Shown here: positions 30,386-40,898 of the stretch, piece by piece | Layout of the letters: each line of letters opens with the position of its first letter | Numbering within the stretch: position 1 is the first letter of the stretch | Assembly: GCA_905618805.1 (NCBI GenBank) | Contig: CAJQSZ010000002.1 | Coordinates: 1 to 64,000, forward strand | DNA from: an uncultured Candidatus Pelagibacter sp. | Lineage (GTDB): Bacteria > Pseudomonadota > Alphaproteobacteria > Pelagibacterales > Pelagibacteraceae | DNA: 64,000 bases | Direction of reading: 5' to 3' | Translations under genes and position numbers: made by a program | The notes under the pieces: generated by a model | What the model was told of the DNA's origin: nothing | Database searches by the model: none | The model's input: the letters and a program-made list of their open reading frames with translations, nothing else

Positions 30386-31392
30386 AGTACTTTACCTTTA
30401 AATATGCCATTTGGTCTGTAGAGTAAAACAATCACCAGTATAGAAAATGATACAGCAAATTTATAATCAGTTGATAATAATTGCACTAAAGTTTCAGGCT
30501 CCATACTTTCTGGTAAAATATACATAAAAAATTTCTTATACGCATAAGTTATAAATATCTCTGAAAAAGCTATAACGTACCCACCTAAAAATGCTCCAAA
30601 TGGGTTTCCTATGCCACCAACAATTGCTGCAGCAAAAATTGGCAGCATATTATTAAAATATGTAAAAGGTTTGAAGCTTTTGTCTAAACCATACAATGCG
30701 CCTCCAATTGTTGCCAAAATGCCTGCTATAATCCATGTAATCATGACTACTCTTTTAGGATCAATTCCTGATAATAGAGCCAAATCTTCATTGTCTGAAT
30801 AAGCACGCATACTTTTTCCTGTTTTAGTTTTATTTAAAAACCAAAATAAAATTGAAACCAATATTAATGTTATAAATATTGTTAATACTTGACTGGATTT
30901 AATTGCTAGACCTTCATTAAGTCCTGTCATTTCTTTAAACTCACCTGCTTTAATTATAAATTTTTCCCCATCAAAAAATCTTCTATCACTAGGGCCAATA
31001 ATTATTCTAACTACAGCTTGTGTTACAAACATTACACCAATACTTACCATTGCAAGTTGTACTGGAGGGCTCTTGTTAACCCTGTAGTATCTAAATACAA
31101 ACTTATCTACAAAAAGCATATAACCAATCATAAAAAATATTGCAAAAGGTATAGCAAGAAGAGCTGTTGGCAAAACTCCTAGAGAAATACCAATTGATTG
31201 AAAATACCAAGTAATTAAAATGGTCACCATTGTTCCAAATGCCATCATGTCTCCTGTTGCAAAATTAGCAAATCTTAAAATCCCATAAATTATAGTTACA
31301 AATATTGCGCCAAGTGCTAGCTGTGAACCATAGGTAAGAGCAGGAACAAAAATATAATTTAATAATAATATAATGGCATTTAAAAAATCCAT
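30382..31392 (-). CDS. livH: LIV-type ABC permease (LivH-like)
   Basis: LALGAIFVTIIYGILRFANFATGDMM, GKSMRAYSDNEDLALLSGID. Confidence 0.88.
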   Translation of the reverse strand: MDFLNAIILLLNYIFVPALTYGSQLALGAIFVTIIYGILRFANFATGDMMAFGTMVTILITWYFQSIGISLGVLPTALLAIPFAIFFMIGYMLFVDKFVFRYYRVNKSPPVQLAMVSIGVMFVTQAVVRIIIGPSDRRFFDGEKFIIKAGEFKEMTGLNEGLAIKSSQVLTIFITLILVSILFWFLNKTKTGKSMRAYSDNEDLALLSGIDPKRVVMITWIIAGILATIGGALYGLDKSFKPFTYFNNMLPIFAAAIVGGIGNPFGAFLGGYVIAFSEIFITYAYKKFFMYILPESMEPETLVQLLSTDYKFAVSFSILVIVLLYRPNGIFKGKVL

Positions 31393-31393
31393 A

Positions 31394-32101
31394 TTATCCT
31401 CCTAAAAATGAGCTTCTTACTCTTGGGTCATTTAATAATTCTTTACCAGTTCCTGAATAACGATTTTCACCAGTAACTAGAACATACCCTCTATCAGAGA
31501 TATTAAGGGCTTGTTTTGCATTCTGCTCAACCATCAATATTGCAACATTAGTTCTTTTGACTTTAATGATATGATCAAATAATTCATCCATTACTATTGG
31601 GGATACGCCTGCTGTAGGCTCATCTAACATTAGAACAGATGGCTTGATCATTAATGCTCTACCAAGAGCTACTTGTTGCCTTTGACCTCCTGACAATTCA
31701 CCAACCAACTGATTCCTTTTTTCTTTTAATATTGGAAACAGTTCATAAATTTCGTCTATAATATTTTGATAATCACCCTCTCTTAAGTATGCACCCATTT
31801 CCAAATTTTCTTCAACACTCATGCCTGCAAAAACATTTTTTGTTTGCGGTACAAATGAAATTCCCTCTCGAACTCTATCCTGTGGTGAAAGTTTTGAAAT
31901 ATCTTTTCCATTAATTGCAATAGAACCAGATTTTAAATTTATAAGACCAAGTAGTGCTTTCATGGCAGTAGATTTTCCCGCACCATTCGGTCCTAGAATT
32001 GATACTATTTCTCCTCTATTCACATTAATAGAGCAAGAATTAATGATATCCGGTCCAGTACCATATCCACCTGTCATTTTTACACCTTCAAAGAAAGCCA
32101 T
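31394..32101 (-). CDS. livF: LIV-type ABC ATPase (LivF-like)
   Basis: GPNGAGKST, LSGGQRQQVALGRALM, MLDEPTAGVSP. Confidence 0.92.
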   Translation of the reverse strand: MAFFEGVKMTGGYGTGPDIINSCSINVNRGEIVSILGPNGAGKSTAMKALLGLINLKSGSIAINGKDISKLSPQDRVREGISFVPQTKNVFAGMSVEENLEMGAYLREGDYQNIIDEIYELFPILKEKRNQLVGELSGGQRQQVALGRALMIKPSVLMLDEPTAGVSPIVMDELFDHIIKVKRTNVAILMVEQNAKQALNISDRGYVLVTGENRYSGTGKELLNDPRVRSSFLGG

Positions 32102-32886
32102 TAATTATCATCCTTTATTTTTGATCCTCTACCTAGGTAGCTTTCGATAACTTTCTCATCTTTTTTTGCTTCCTCTGCAGTTCCTTCAAATAAAACTGAA
32201 CCTTCTGCCATAACAATAACTGGGTCACATAATCTACTTATAAATTCCATATCATGTTCAATCATACAGAATGTATAACCTTCTTCTTTATTTAATTTAA
32301 GTATTGCCGTTCCTAAGTCTTTAAGTAATGTACGATTAACACCGGCACCTACTTCATCAAGTAATACTAGTTTAGCATCAACCATCATTGTTCTTCCTAG
32401 TTCTAATAATTTTTTTTGACCTCCAGATAAATTTCCAGCTAATTCATTAGATAGATGCTTTAAATTTAAAAAATCTACCACATCTTGGGCCTTTTGTTTT
32501 ATTACAAGCTCTTCTGTTCTAACTAAGTTAGGTTTTAATAAAGCTGTCATTAAGTTCTCACCTGATTGATTTGCTGGTACCATCATTAAATTTTCTAGTA
32601 CTGACAGATTAGTAAATTCGTGGGCAATTTGAAAGGTTCTTAATAGTCCTTTTGAAAATAGCTCATAAGAAGGAACATCTGTGATGTCCTCATCGTTAAA
32701 GAAAATTTTTCCACTTGATGTCTCAAGATTTCCTGCAATCAAATTAAATAAAGTAGTTTTTCCTGATCCATTAGGTCCAATTATTCCAGTAATTGATTCT
32801 TTTTTAATCCTTAAAGAGCAATTTGAAACAGCAGCAATTCCGCCAAAAAATTTAGAAACATTTTCTATTTTTAGAATGTGTGGCAT
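32101..32886 (-). CDS. livG: LIV-type ABC ATPase (LivG-like)
   Basis: GPNGSGKTTLFN, LSGGQKKLLELGRTMM, LLDEVGAGVN. Confidence 0.92.
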   Translation of the reverse strand: MPHILKIENVSKFFGGIAAVSNCSLRIKKESITGIIGPNGSGKTTLFNLIAGNLETSSGKIFFNDEDITDVPSYELFSKGLLRTFQIAHEFTNLSVLENLMMVPANQSGENLMTALLKPNLVRTEELVIKQKAQDVVDFLNLKHLSNELAGNLSGGQKKLLELGRTMMVDAKLVLLDEVGAGVNRTLLKDLGTAILKLNKEEGYTFCMIEHDMEFISRLCDPVIVMAEGSVLFEGTAEEAKKDEKVIESYLGRGSKIKDDN

Positions 32887-32903
32887 AATAAAAATTTAAT
32901 TAA

Positions 32904-33605
32904 CTATAATCTAATTAATTTTGCAAGTTTTCTTAAATATGGATATAAAATTTTAATAAAAATATTATAGTTCCATAATTTTTTATAAGGGTTAGGCTCT
33001 TCAAATAAATTAGATAATTTATAGAATTTACCTAAACCATTTTCACCAAAATATTTAGTATAATGAGTTTTTTCCATGTTGTTATAATAAAATTCTTTTA
33101 CTGCGTCACTTGTTAAATCATAAACGATACATTGCCAGAATTTTGCTGATTCTTTTTTTATATTATAGCTTTTTCTGTATTCTATGTTGTCAATATCATC
33201 TATGAAGATTGCTCCATCTTTTTTGACATATTTAAAATATAGATTTAATAATTTGATAACATGAAAATTTTCATGATAACTATCGATATAAATTAGGTCT
33301 ACGCCCTTTTTTTTTATTTCTACAAAACTATTTAAAACATGGTCTATTTTTAAATCATCACTTTCTAAGAATTTCCAATTTTCAGCATTTGATACATTAC
33401 TACAGTCATTTATATCAACAGAATATACTTTTCCATTCAGTTTTTCTGTAAGCCAAATAAAAGCTTTAGTGGATGCGCCTCTTTCAACGCCAAACTCAAG
33501 AATAGTAGGGTTTTTTTTCTGTCTTAAAAAATTGCCCATTTTTGCTAGGTGACTTCCCTTGGGAAATTTTTCTATATATTCGTTTTCTAATATATTTTGA
33601 TTCAT
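32904..33605 (-). CDS. class I SAM-dependent methyltransferase-like protein
   Basis: ILEFGVERGASTKAFIWL, VYSVDIND, LIYIDSYHENFHV, IFIDDI. Confidence 0.65.
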   Translation of the reverse strand: MNQNILENEYIEKFPKGSHLAKMGNFLRQKKNPTILEFGVERGASTKAFIWLTEKLNGKVYSVDINDCSNVSNAENWKFLESDDLKIDHVLNSFVEIKKKGVDLIYIDSYHENFHVIKLLNLYFKYVKKDGAIFIDDIDNIEYRKSYNIKKESAKFWQCIVYDLTSDAVKEFYYNNMEKTHYTKYFGENGLGKFYKLSNLFEEPNPYKKLWNYNIFIKILYPYLRKLAKLIRL

Positions 33606-33610
33606 GATGA

Positions 33611-34378
33611 CTACCTTTCTAATCTTTTATTAATGTTGTTTAGTGTTTTTTCTAACTTTTTATAAAAACCTAATTTTGTTAACTCTCTCAAACTCTGCTC
33701 ATTTAACCCCTTTGGTGTTTGAGCATCATTTACTAGTTGTTTTAAATCTTTTTTTGAATTTACAACCGCATCTTCTGATAAAGCCAAAAATAAAGTGGTA
33801 ATATATTTTTGTGCAATATTTTTTTTAATACCTCTTTTAACCAACCAATCAGTCATCACTCTTAATAGTTCATAAAATGGAGCCATCATTGCAGAGACAG
33901 CCCAAAAATTAATTGAAGATTTTTCATTTTTAATCTCAATAGCCGATCCAATTTTATCAAAAAACTCTTTGACTTTTTTATTAGGAGGACAAATTGGAAC
34001 GGGTCCTTTTTTTAAAGAAATTGGTGGTAAAGGTATTGCTCTTATAATTTTTGCCTTAACTTTAATCGCTTTTTTTAATTGGTCTAAGGTTATAGTTGAT
34101 ATAAAACTTATAATTATTTGACTAGATTTAAAAATTAAATCCTTAATTATCTTTTTTCCTACAGTCGGGGTTACTGATAAAAAAACCCAATTACAGGTAT
34201 TCAATATTTCTTGATTATTTTTTGCTATTTTTATTTTACTGAATTTTTTTTTTAATTTTTTAGATGTTTCTTTGTTTCTTGGGGATATAACTATTTTTTT
34301 ATAAATTATATTTGATTTACTTATGCCAGTTATTACAGCAAATGCTATTCTTCCTGTACCAATAAAACCGATGTTCAT
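33611..34378 (-). CDS. pyrroline-5-carboxylate reductase-like NAD(P)-binding protein
   Basis: MNIGFIGTGRIAFAVITGI, RAIPLPPISLKKGP, C-terminal helical domain. Confidence 0.72.
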   Translation of the reverse strand: MNIGFIGTGRIAFAVITGISKSNIIYKKIVISPRNKETSKKLKKKFSKIKIAKNNQEILNTCNWVFLSVTPTVGKKIIKDLIFKSSQIIISFISTITLDQLKKAIKVKAKIIRAIPLPPISLKKGPVPICPPNKKVKEFFDKIGSAIEIKNEKSSINFWAVSAMMAPFYELLRVMTDWLVKRGIKKNIAQKYITTLFLALSEDAVVNSKKDLKQLVNDAQTPKGLNEQSLRELTKLGFYKKLEKTLNNINKRLER

Positions 34379-34423
34379 TACTCTATAACTTGTAACGAGT
34401 TTATATTTTTAAGCTATAAATAA

Positions 34424-34457
34424 AAATAGCCCGTAACAAAATTGTTATGGGCTATTT
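34424..34457 (-). terminator. intrinsic terminator downstream of the OMP gene
   Basis: AAATAGCCCGTAACAA-AA-TTGTTATGGGCTATTT (one G-T pair), AT-rich flank. Confidence 0.85.
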
Positions 34458-34492
34458 AAAATATTGTTAAAACTTAGAATTATTTATTATTC

Positions 34493-35212
34493 TTAGTTTT
34501 TTCCAAAAGTGTAAGTCAACGCGATTTTAGCTTGTAAACCTTCTAGATTTTTTGCAGCAACTTCATTGTGGTTAACTGATCCAACGGCAGCGTTAACTGT
34601 TCCTTTGGCAATTCCATTATTTGTTGTTACGTTATCTAACTCAAGGTAACTAGTTTCTACTCTAAATCCAAAACCAGTTTCTTTGATAAATTTAGAATAA
34701 CCAAGACCCATCATACTTCCACTTGTACTTTTGTTTGCGTAAGTACTTCCAGATCCCATTACTTCTTTAATATCTAAGTCAGTCTCTACTGAACCAGCCT
34801 TAATATACATTCCAGTAAAATATGGTAAATTCAATTTTACGTACTTTGTATTCATATCATTAAAGTCTACAGACACATTAGCCTTTTGCCCATTTACATC
34901 ATTTTGTCTAGTTGTGTTAGTAGGAGTTGTAATTGAATCAGGCGTATGTTCGTAACCTAAAGAAACCCAATTACCAATACCAAGCTCAACAAATTGAGAT
35001 GTGTAACCATCAGTAAATACACCGTGTTCTGTTTTCTTCTGATAAACTACACCAGCACCATTCTCAGTTGTTTCTGTTGCAGAAGCACCGAAAACACCTT
35101 GGTTTGCAGCAAGTCCAGCAGTCACAGAAAACATTCCAAGACTTGGTCCAACAGCTTTAACTGACACAGTACTAAGTGCTATAAAAGCAATTGTTGTTAT
35201 TATTTTTTTCAT
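34493..35212 (-). CDS. outer-membrane beta-barrel-like protein of unknown function
   Basis: Signal peptide; alternating amphipathic strands; C-terminal ...KIALTYTFGKN. Confidence 0.6.
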   Translation of the reverse strand: MKKIITTIAFIALSTVSVKAVGPSLGMFSVTAGLAANQGVFGASATETTENGAGVVYQKKTEHGVFTDGYTSQFVELGIGNWVSLGYEHTPDSITTPTNTTRQNDVNGQKANVSVDFNDMNTKYVKLNLPYFTGMYIKAGSVETDLDIKEVMGSGSTYANKSTSGSMMGLGYSKFIKETGFGFRVETSYLELDNVTTNNGIAKGTVNAAVGSVNHNEVAAKNLEGLQAKIALTYTFGKN

Positions 35213-35447
35213 ATTTTTCCTTTATTCTTAATTATCTCGTTAACGTTTATTTATATATATTGATGCATTATGTACAATATTCATCATAATTTGACAGGAA
35301 ATTTTGCCGTTAAGTAATTTTTTTAATATTAATGGTATATTTACAACACTATTTAACCTGTAAAATAGCCAATTATTTCATTACTTATTTTGATTTTGCA
35401 TTTTCAACTTCTGGTATACTGGATAAAAATTATTTTTTTTATTTTTA

Positions 35448-36353
35448 TTAAAAAAACTTTCCTCTGATTCTTAAAAGTTCTCTGCTTAATTTTTTGTTTT
35501 CTTCAAAAGGCTTTCTCCCATGAAGCCAAAAATAGTTATTTGCAATAATTGATGAACCTACAGATAGTTTTGTTATTACTTTCTTTTCACTACCCTCCAA
35601 GTTATCAGACAATTTTTGTAAGAAAATTCCTTGAGCCATATTTTGTGGTTCAGGAAATTGATCTATGTATGAAATTTGAGGTCTTTTCTTTTCGTCTTCA
35701 AAAAATACAGGATGTAAAACTTTGTATTCTATATTTTTACTTTTTGGAGACCCCCAAACAAAATCTTTTTTTCCAATTGGCTCTTTATACAGTTCATCAA
35801 GATATTCCCAGTCATCAAGGTGTAACATTGCAGTTTCGCCTCCTTTAACGTGTTCCTCTTTAATTTTTGTCATCAATATCCAGTCTGTAATTTCTTTTAC
35901 ATAAGTACCATCCGTGTGAAGGTCCATGTTGATGTAAGCTTTTCTTAAATAAGAGTCACTCATATCATTATGCTTTATGTGAAACCTTGCATAATATTTT
36001 CCTGCCATTGAATCATGATTGGGGTTTCCTATTAAATGAGCAACTGCTGTAGATAGTTTTACCAAAAACTCACTATTTATTTTAGAGCTTAAATTTTTTG
36101 GTCCAATTACAAAACATCCTGTATTTCTATCCCTTATAATCGATTTCATTAATTCACTCAATTTATTGTTTGTTAAATCATCTAGGCTCTTGGCTAATGT
36201 AAATCGTGTAAATGGTTTGTACTCAAGAGCAGTTATATTAAATTTATGAAAAGGAAATATTAATTTGTCTAAAATTTCATCTTCGATCTTAATATTTATA
36301 ATTCTTTTAGATTTTTCATGACTTGTTATATCAAAGCCATTTATTTTTTTCAT
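35448..36353 (-). CDS. glaH: CsiD/GlaH-like Fe(II)/2-oxoglutarate-dependent glutarate hydroxylase
   Basis: MDLHTDGTYVKEITDWILM, GGETAMLHLDDWEYLDELY, YIDQFPEPQ, NYFWLHGRKPF, RELLRIRGKFF closely resemble E. coli CsiD from memory. Confidence 0.82.
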   Translation of the reverse strand: MKKINGFDITSHEKSKRIINIKIEDEILDKLIFPFHKFNITALEYKPFTRFTLAKSLDDLTNNKLSELMKSIIRDRNTGCFVIGPKNLSSKINSEFLVKLSTAVAHLIGNPNHDSMAGKYYARFHIKHNDMSDSYLRKAYINMDLHTDGTYVKEITDWILMTKIKEEHVKGGETAMLHLDDWEYLDELYKEPIGKKDFVWGSPKSKNIEYKVLHPVFFEDEKKRPQISYIDQFPEPQNMAQGIFLQKLSDNLEGSEKKVITKLSVGSSIIANNYFWLHGRKPFEENKKLSRELLRIRGKFF

Positions 36354-36390
36354 ATCTGATGTTAGTTAAACTTAGTAAAAAAAGCAATTA

Positions 36391-36714
36391 TTAAAAATTT
36401 GAACTTAAGAATGCTAAAAGTAAGGCAGATAAAACTGTTGGATAAACAAAGTTCTTCTTACTAATTATAAATATCATTAAGCAAATAAAAACAACTATAA
36501 ATCTAGTAAGATAATCAACTTCAGCTAGTGCTCCTGCTGGAAATATAACCAGTCTTGCAAGTAACGCTGACAAAGTTGAGTAAGCAAGACAGTTAAACCA
36601 CTTAAAAATTTTTGAATTTTCTTTTATCTTTTTAGATGTTATTACACCAAAAAATCTTGAAATATATGTTGCTAAAGATGTGACCAGAATTGCTAGTACT
36701 ATGTTAATTGCCAT
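36391..36714 (-). CDS. azlD: AzlD-family branched-chain amino acid exporter subunit
   Basis: Small multi-TM protein downstream of AzlC; start moved to MAINIVLAIL. Confidence 0.72.
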   Translation of the reverse strand: MAINIVLAILVTSLATYISRFFGVITSKKIKENSKIFKWFNCLAYSTLSALLARLVIFPAGALAEVDYLTRFIVVFICLMIFIISKKNFVYPTVLSALLLAFLSSNF

Positions 36715-37409
36715 TTTAACTCCCCTATAAAAAATGCTAAAGTTCCAGCTGTAAAACCACCAACCAATATGCACCATTCTGGTGATACAAAGTAAAATAA
36801 AATTCCAAATACAGAGCCTAATATAACTGCTAAACTCATTTGAATAGTTTTCATCGCACTAACCATTACACATGTAAAATAAACTGGATTTACTATTGCT
36901 AATCCTATCATCATGTCTTTGTTTAAATGGTCTGCTATAGAAAAACCAAACACAGTAGCTGAAACTGCTACCAGTAAATTTGCTGTACCTACACCAATCC
37001 AAAAATCTAAACGGTATCTTCTTTCAACTGATTTGTAATTTTCTTTCATTATCAGCCAAGCTGAAACAGCAATAAAATGACAGGCTAAATAGTATTTTAA
37101 TCTTGGTTGACTTTTATGAGTTAGTAATGGAAATAATGATACCGTCATTGGATAAAGCCTTGCATTAACTAGCCAAACGGCCAAAAAAATATTTAATAAA
37201 GAGGCGCCAACTATTAATGACTCAGCCATAATTAATGAGCCTGGCAAAGCGTATGTTAAAAGTGTTGAAAAAATACTTTCTTGAATATTAAGACCAATAT
37301 TTTTGAATAAAGCCCCAATGGCTATAAAGCTTGCAGCTAATGCAATTGCAGGACTGTCAGTTCCCTTGATAGAAATAAAACCTTTTAAAAAATATTTAGT
37401 ATTAACCAT
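36699..37409 (-). CDS. azlC: AzlC-family amino acid exporter subunit
   Basis: ALPGSLIMAESL, NARLYPMTVSL typical of AzlC. Confidence 0.82.
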   Translation of the reverse strand: MVNTKYFLKGFISIKGTDSPAIALAASFIAIGALFKNIGLNIQESIFSTLLTYALPGSLIMAESLIVGASLLNIFLAVWLVNARLYPMTVSLFPLLTHKSQPRLKYYLACHFIAVSAWLIMKENYKSVERRYRLDFWIGVGTANLLVAVSATVFGFSIADHLNKDMMIGLAIVNPVYFTCVMVSAMKTIQMSLAVILGSVFGILFYFVSPEWCILVGGFTAGTLAFFIGELKWQLT

Positions 37410-38194
37410 TAACCACCAAGGAATAGTCTACCAACATCAGGGTTTTTTAATAAATCATCTCCTTTGCCAGCAATCGCTGTTTGACCTGATACTAAAACAT
37501 AACCAATATCTGCAAACTCTAGTCCTTTTTTGGCATTTTGCTCTACTAAAATAATTGTTTTCTTTTCTGTTATTTGAAGATCTCTTAAAATTTCAAAAAC
37601 CATATCAATATATCTTGGCTCTAGTCCAATAGACGGTTCATCAACCAATAGTACTGATGGTTTCATTACTAACGCTCTAGAAATCTCTAACAATCTTCTT
37701 TCTCCCCCTGATAAAACTTTAGCAGGTTGGTTTCTTCTATTTCTTAATCTTTCATATTTTTCAAAAATTCTTTCTGCTTCTTGATAAGATTCGTCTGTAT
37801 TTTCTTTGGCATAACCACCCATCAATAAATTTTCCTCAACTGTCATATCTGGGAAAACAGAATTATCTTGAAGAATATATGCTATCCCACATGATGTAAG
37901 TTTTTGAGCTGGAGTTAAATGTGTAATTTCTTTTCCATCAATTTCAATTTGTCCTGAAAAAATATTTGTGAAACCATAAATTGAATGAAGTATTGTAGAT
38001 TTTCCTGCACCATTAGGTCCAATCAAACATAATGATTGTGCTTTACCTGCATACAAATCAAAATCATGAAGTATTTCCATCTTGCCATAACCAGCTGATA
38101 ATTTTTTGATCGTTACATGATTATTATCAGGAGATAGTTTTTTTAACTCTTCTGGTCCTGGCGCTTTTCCTAATACATCATATTGATTTGACAT
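37409..38194 (-). CDS. livF: LIV-type ABC ATPase (LivF-like), second system
   Basis: GPNGAGKSTILHSIYG, LSGGERRLLEISRALV. Confidence 0.9.
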   Translation of the reverse strand: MSNQYDVLGKAPGPEELKKLSPDNNHVTIKKLSAGYGKMEILHDFDLYAGKAQSLCLIGPNGAGKSTILHSIYGFTNIFSGQIEIDGKEITHLTPAQKLTSCGIAYILQDNSVFPDMTVEENLLMGGYAKENTDESYQEAERIFEKYERLRNRRNQPAKVLSGGERRLLEISRALVMKPSVLLVDEPSIGLEPRYIDMVFEILRDLQITEKKTIILVEQNAKKGLEFADIGYVLVSGQTAIAGKGDDLLKNPDVGRLFLGG

Positions 38195-38934
38195 TATTGT
38201 GCTCCTAAGTAAGCGTCTAGTACACGCTTATCATTTTTGATTTCATCTGGAGTTCCATTCGCTAACATTTGACCATGTGCTAAACAAAAAACTCTTTGTG
38301 CTAAATTCATGATTACTTTCATATTGTGCTCTATAACCAATAAAGTAATTCCGTAGTCTTTATTAACAGTAATCAAACGATCAATAATTCCATTAATTAA
38401 TGTAGGATTAATTCCAGCTGTTGGCTCATCCAATAAAAGCATTTTAGGCTCATTCATTAATGCCATAGCAAGTTCTAGTAATTTTTGTTGTCCAAATGAA
38501 AGATCTCCTGCCCTAAGTTTTCTTTTTTGATGAAGGCCTACAAATTTTAATAACGTCTCAGCTTTATCTGTTAAATCGGATGGTATCTTTTGAAATACTG
38601 TTAATATTCCATCATTTTCTGGCTTATTACTAATTAACATATTTTGAATACAGTTCAATTTTCCATAAATTCTAGTTTGTTGAAATGTTCTAAGTAATCC
38701 AAGTTTTGCAACAACAGGAACTGGTAGCTCTGAAACTTCTGTACCATCAAATTTTATTGAACCATTATCGATTGGATATGTTCCTACAATTGAATTAAAT
38801 AAAGTAGTTTTACCAGATCCATTTGGACCAATTAATCCAACGATTTCTCCTTGTTCAACTGACATTGAAATATCAACATTGGCTTTAACACCACCAAAAG
38901 ACTTACTTACATTTGATATATCTAATATAGCCAT
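38194..38934 (-). CDS. livG: LIV-type ABC ATPase (LivG-like), second system
   Basis: GPNGSGKTTLFNSIVG, LSFGQQKLLELAMAL. Confidence 0.9.
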   Translation of the reverse strand: MAILDISNVSKSFGGVKANVDISMSVEQGEIVGLIGPNGSGKTTLFNSIVGTYPIDNGSIKFDGTEVSELPVPVVAKLGLLRTFQQTRIYGKLNCIQNMLISNKPENDGILTVFQKIPSDLTDKAETLLKFVGLHQKRKLRAGDLSFGQQKLLELAMALMNEPKMLLLDEPTAGINPTLINGIIDRLITVNKDYGITLLVIEHNMKVIMNLAQRVFCLAHGQMLANGTPDEIKNDKRVLDAYLGAQ

Positions 38935-39986
38935 TACTTTAATTCCACCTGTGCTTTTAGATCAGCTTCATCAACAACTTCACCAAATCTTTCAGGATAC
39001 TTTTCTCTTAACCATCCCATTACACCTTCTGGAAAATAAACTACGATCACAATAATTAAAACTCCAAGAGCTACATACTGCCAACCCAAGAAATAAGTCC
39101 AAAATCCTTCTTTAAATAAATGAAATAAAGTTGCACCAACAAGTGGGCCCCATAAAGTTCCTTTACCCCCAAGGATTGCCATTAAAACCATAAACACACC
39201 AAATGTCGGTCCAGCAAAAGCAATTTCAGTTGGTTCAATGTAGCCATTGATATGACCCATTAACCCTCCAGCTATTCCAACAAAGAATGCAGATACCATC
39301 CAACCAATAATTTTGTATCTCATTGTGTGAATTCCCATTGCTTCGGCTTTATCTTCATTGTCTCTTATCGCATTTAAAACTAAACCAAATCTTGTGCTGT
39401 AAGCCCATTTTAAAGTTACAAATGTTACAAGTGCTAGGGTAAAACTTAAGTAATATAAAAATTGCGAAGACGATGCATTAGATCCAAGCCCTTTTGGCCA
39501 AACTGGGACAGTCATTCCTTGACCTGCACCAATAATCTCAATTCCACCTGCAAGTTCACCTGCTGCTATTCCTAACGCTAAAGTACAAATTGCAAAGTAG
39601 TGTCCTCTTAAACCTAAAATCCCATAACCAATTACACCTGCAATTATTGTTGGAATAATTCCTGCTAATAGTATTCCCACACCAAAACCTTGAAAAAATT
39701 GAGGAATAGTGTGAACAAAAGTTTTTTCTCCCCCTGCATCAGTCCATTCAGCAAGTGAAAAGAACATTGCTATTTGTGTACTTGAAGCAACATACATTCC
39801 AATACCAAAAAATAGTATATTTCCAAATGTGTTGTAACCCATCTGTCCACCTTGAACATCCCAAGTCATAGCTAAAACAATTAATATATAAAGAAATGAA
39901 AGCTGAAGTTTATAAGCTGGAAATATGAATGCTCCAGCCAACCCAAAGATTATTAAGCCAGCATATAAAAAAGTGTTTTTATTCAT
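38934..39986 (-). CDS. livM: LIV-type ABC permease (LivM-like), second system
   Basis: GLRGHYFAICTLALGIAAGELAGG, LNAIRDNEDKAEAMGI. Confidence 0.9.
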   Translation of the reverse strand: MNKNTFLYAGLIIFGLAGAFIFPAYKLQLSFLYILIVLAMTWDVQGGQMGYNTFGNILFFGIGMYVASSTQIAMFFSLAEWTDAGGEKTFVHTIPQFFQGFGVGILLAGIIPTIIAGVIGYGILGLRGHYFAICTLALGIAAGELAGGIEIIGAGQGMTVPVWPKGLGSNASSSQFLYYLSFTLALVTFVTLKWAYSTRFGLVLNAIRDNEDKAEAMGIHTMRYKIIGWMVSAFFVGIAGGLMGHINGYIEPTEIAFAGPTFGVFMVLMAILGGKGTLWGPLVGATLFHLFKEGFWTYFLGWQYVALGVLIIVIVVYFPEGVMGWLREKYPERFGEVVDEADLKAQVELK

Positions 39987-40879
39987 TATTTTAAATACTC
40001 TCTTTTTCTTGCTAATTTAAATCTTCTATAGACTAGAATAATGACTAGTAACGAGAATACTGCTGCAATTCTAAATTCTGTTCCAAGCAGATAATCTGCC
40101 CACTCCTCAAATACTCCAAGCCCCATACCAGATATTGCAACAGCTGGTAAATTTCCAAGTCCTGCAATAATTACAATCATGAAAGATCTAACCGTGTACG
40201 GTAATCCTGTGTAAGGGTGAAGTGTGAATGTAATTGCAATACATGCTCCTGCTATTCCACATAAAGCTGCGTTGATACCAAAAGTTGCTGCATAAACTTT
40301 CTCAGTATCAACACCTAAAATTTTTGCTGCTCTTGCATTTTGAGCCGTTGCTCTAATTGCTCTACCTAGTTTTGATTTCTTCATGTAGATGACAAGAATA
40401 ATTGCAGATATCACACAAACTGCTCCTGAAAATATTTTTGCATTAGGAAGTGTTACTGAATTATTAAACAGCATTGTTGTTCCAAAATTTGACTGAGCGA
40501 CTACTACGTCTGCACCAAATGCAAAATTCATTAACTGTTGGGCTAAGATACTAATTCCAAATGTAGCAAGAATTGATGTAAATAAATCTTTGTCTACTAC
40601 TTTATTGATAACAAGCTTGTACATTCCCCAACCCACACAATACATAATGATTGGTGATACAATCACCCCAAAAGCTGGGTGTATTCCTGATAAATACATA
40701 AAGTATGCGATGTATCCACCCATGATTACTAATTCTCCTTGAGCAATGTTTATTATATTCATTACTCCCCACTGCAATGCCATTCCATAAGCAATTAATG
40801 CAAACAAAATACCAAGAAGTATTCCGTCCATTGACGCTTGAACCATTAAAATAGGAGCTTGGAAAATTAATAAATCCAT
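39986..40879 (-). CDS. livH: LIV-type ABC permease (LivH-like), second system
   Basis: GILFALIAYGMALQWGVMNIINIAQGELVIMGGY, GRAIRATAQNARAAKILGVD. Confidence 0.9.
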   Translation of the reverse strand: MDLLIFQAPILMVQASMDGILLGILFALIAYGMALQWGVMNIINIAQGELVIMGGYIAYFMYLSGIHPAFGVIVSPIIMYCVGWGMYKLVINKVVDKDLFTSILATFGISILAQQLMNFAFGADVVVAQSNFGTTMLFNNSVTLPNAKIFSGAVCVISAIILVIYMKKSKLGRAIRATAQNARAAKILGVDTEKVYAATFGINAALCGIAGACIAITFTLHPYTGLPYTVRSFMIVIIAGLGNLPAVAISGMGLGVFEEWADYLLGTEFRIAAVFSLLVIILVYRRFKLARKREYLK

Positions 40880-40898
40880 AAATTTTTTAGATGTTTAT

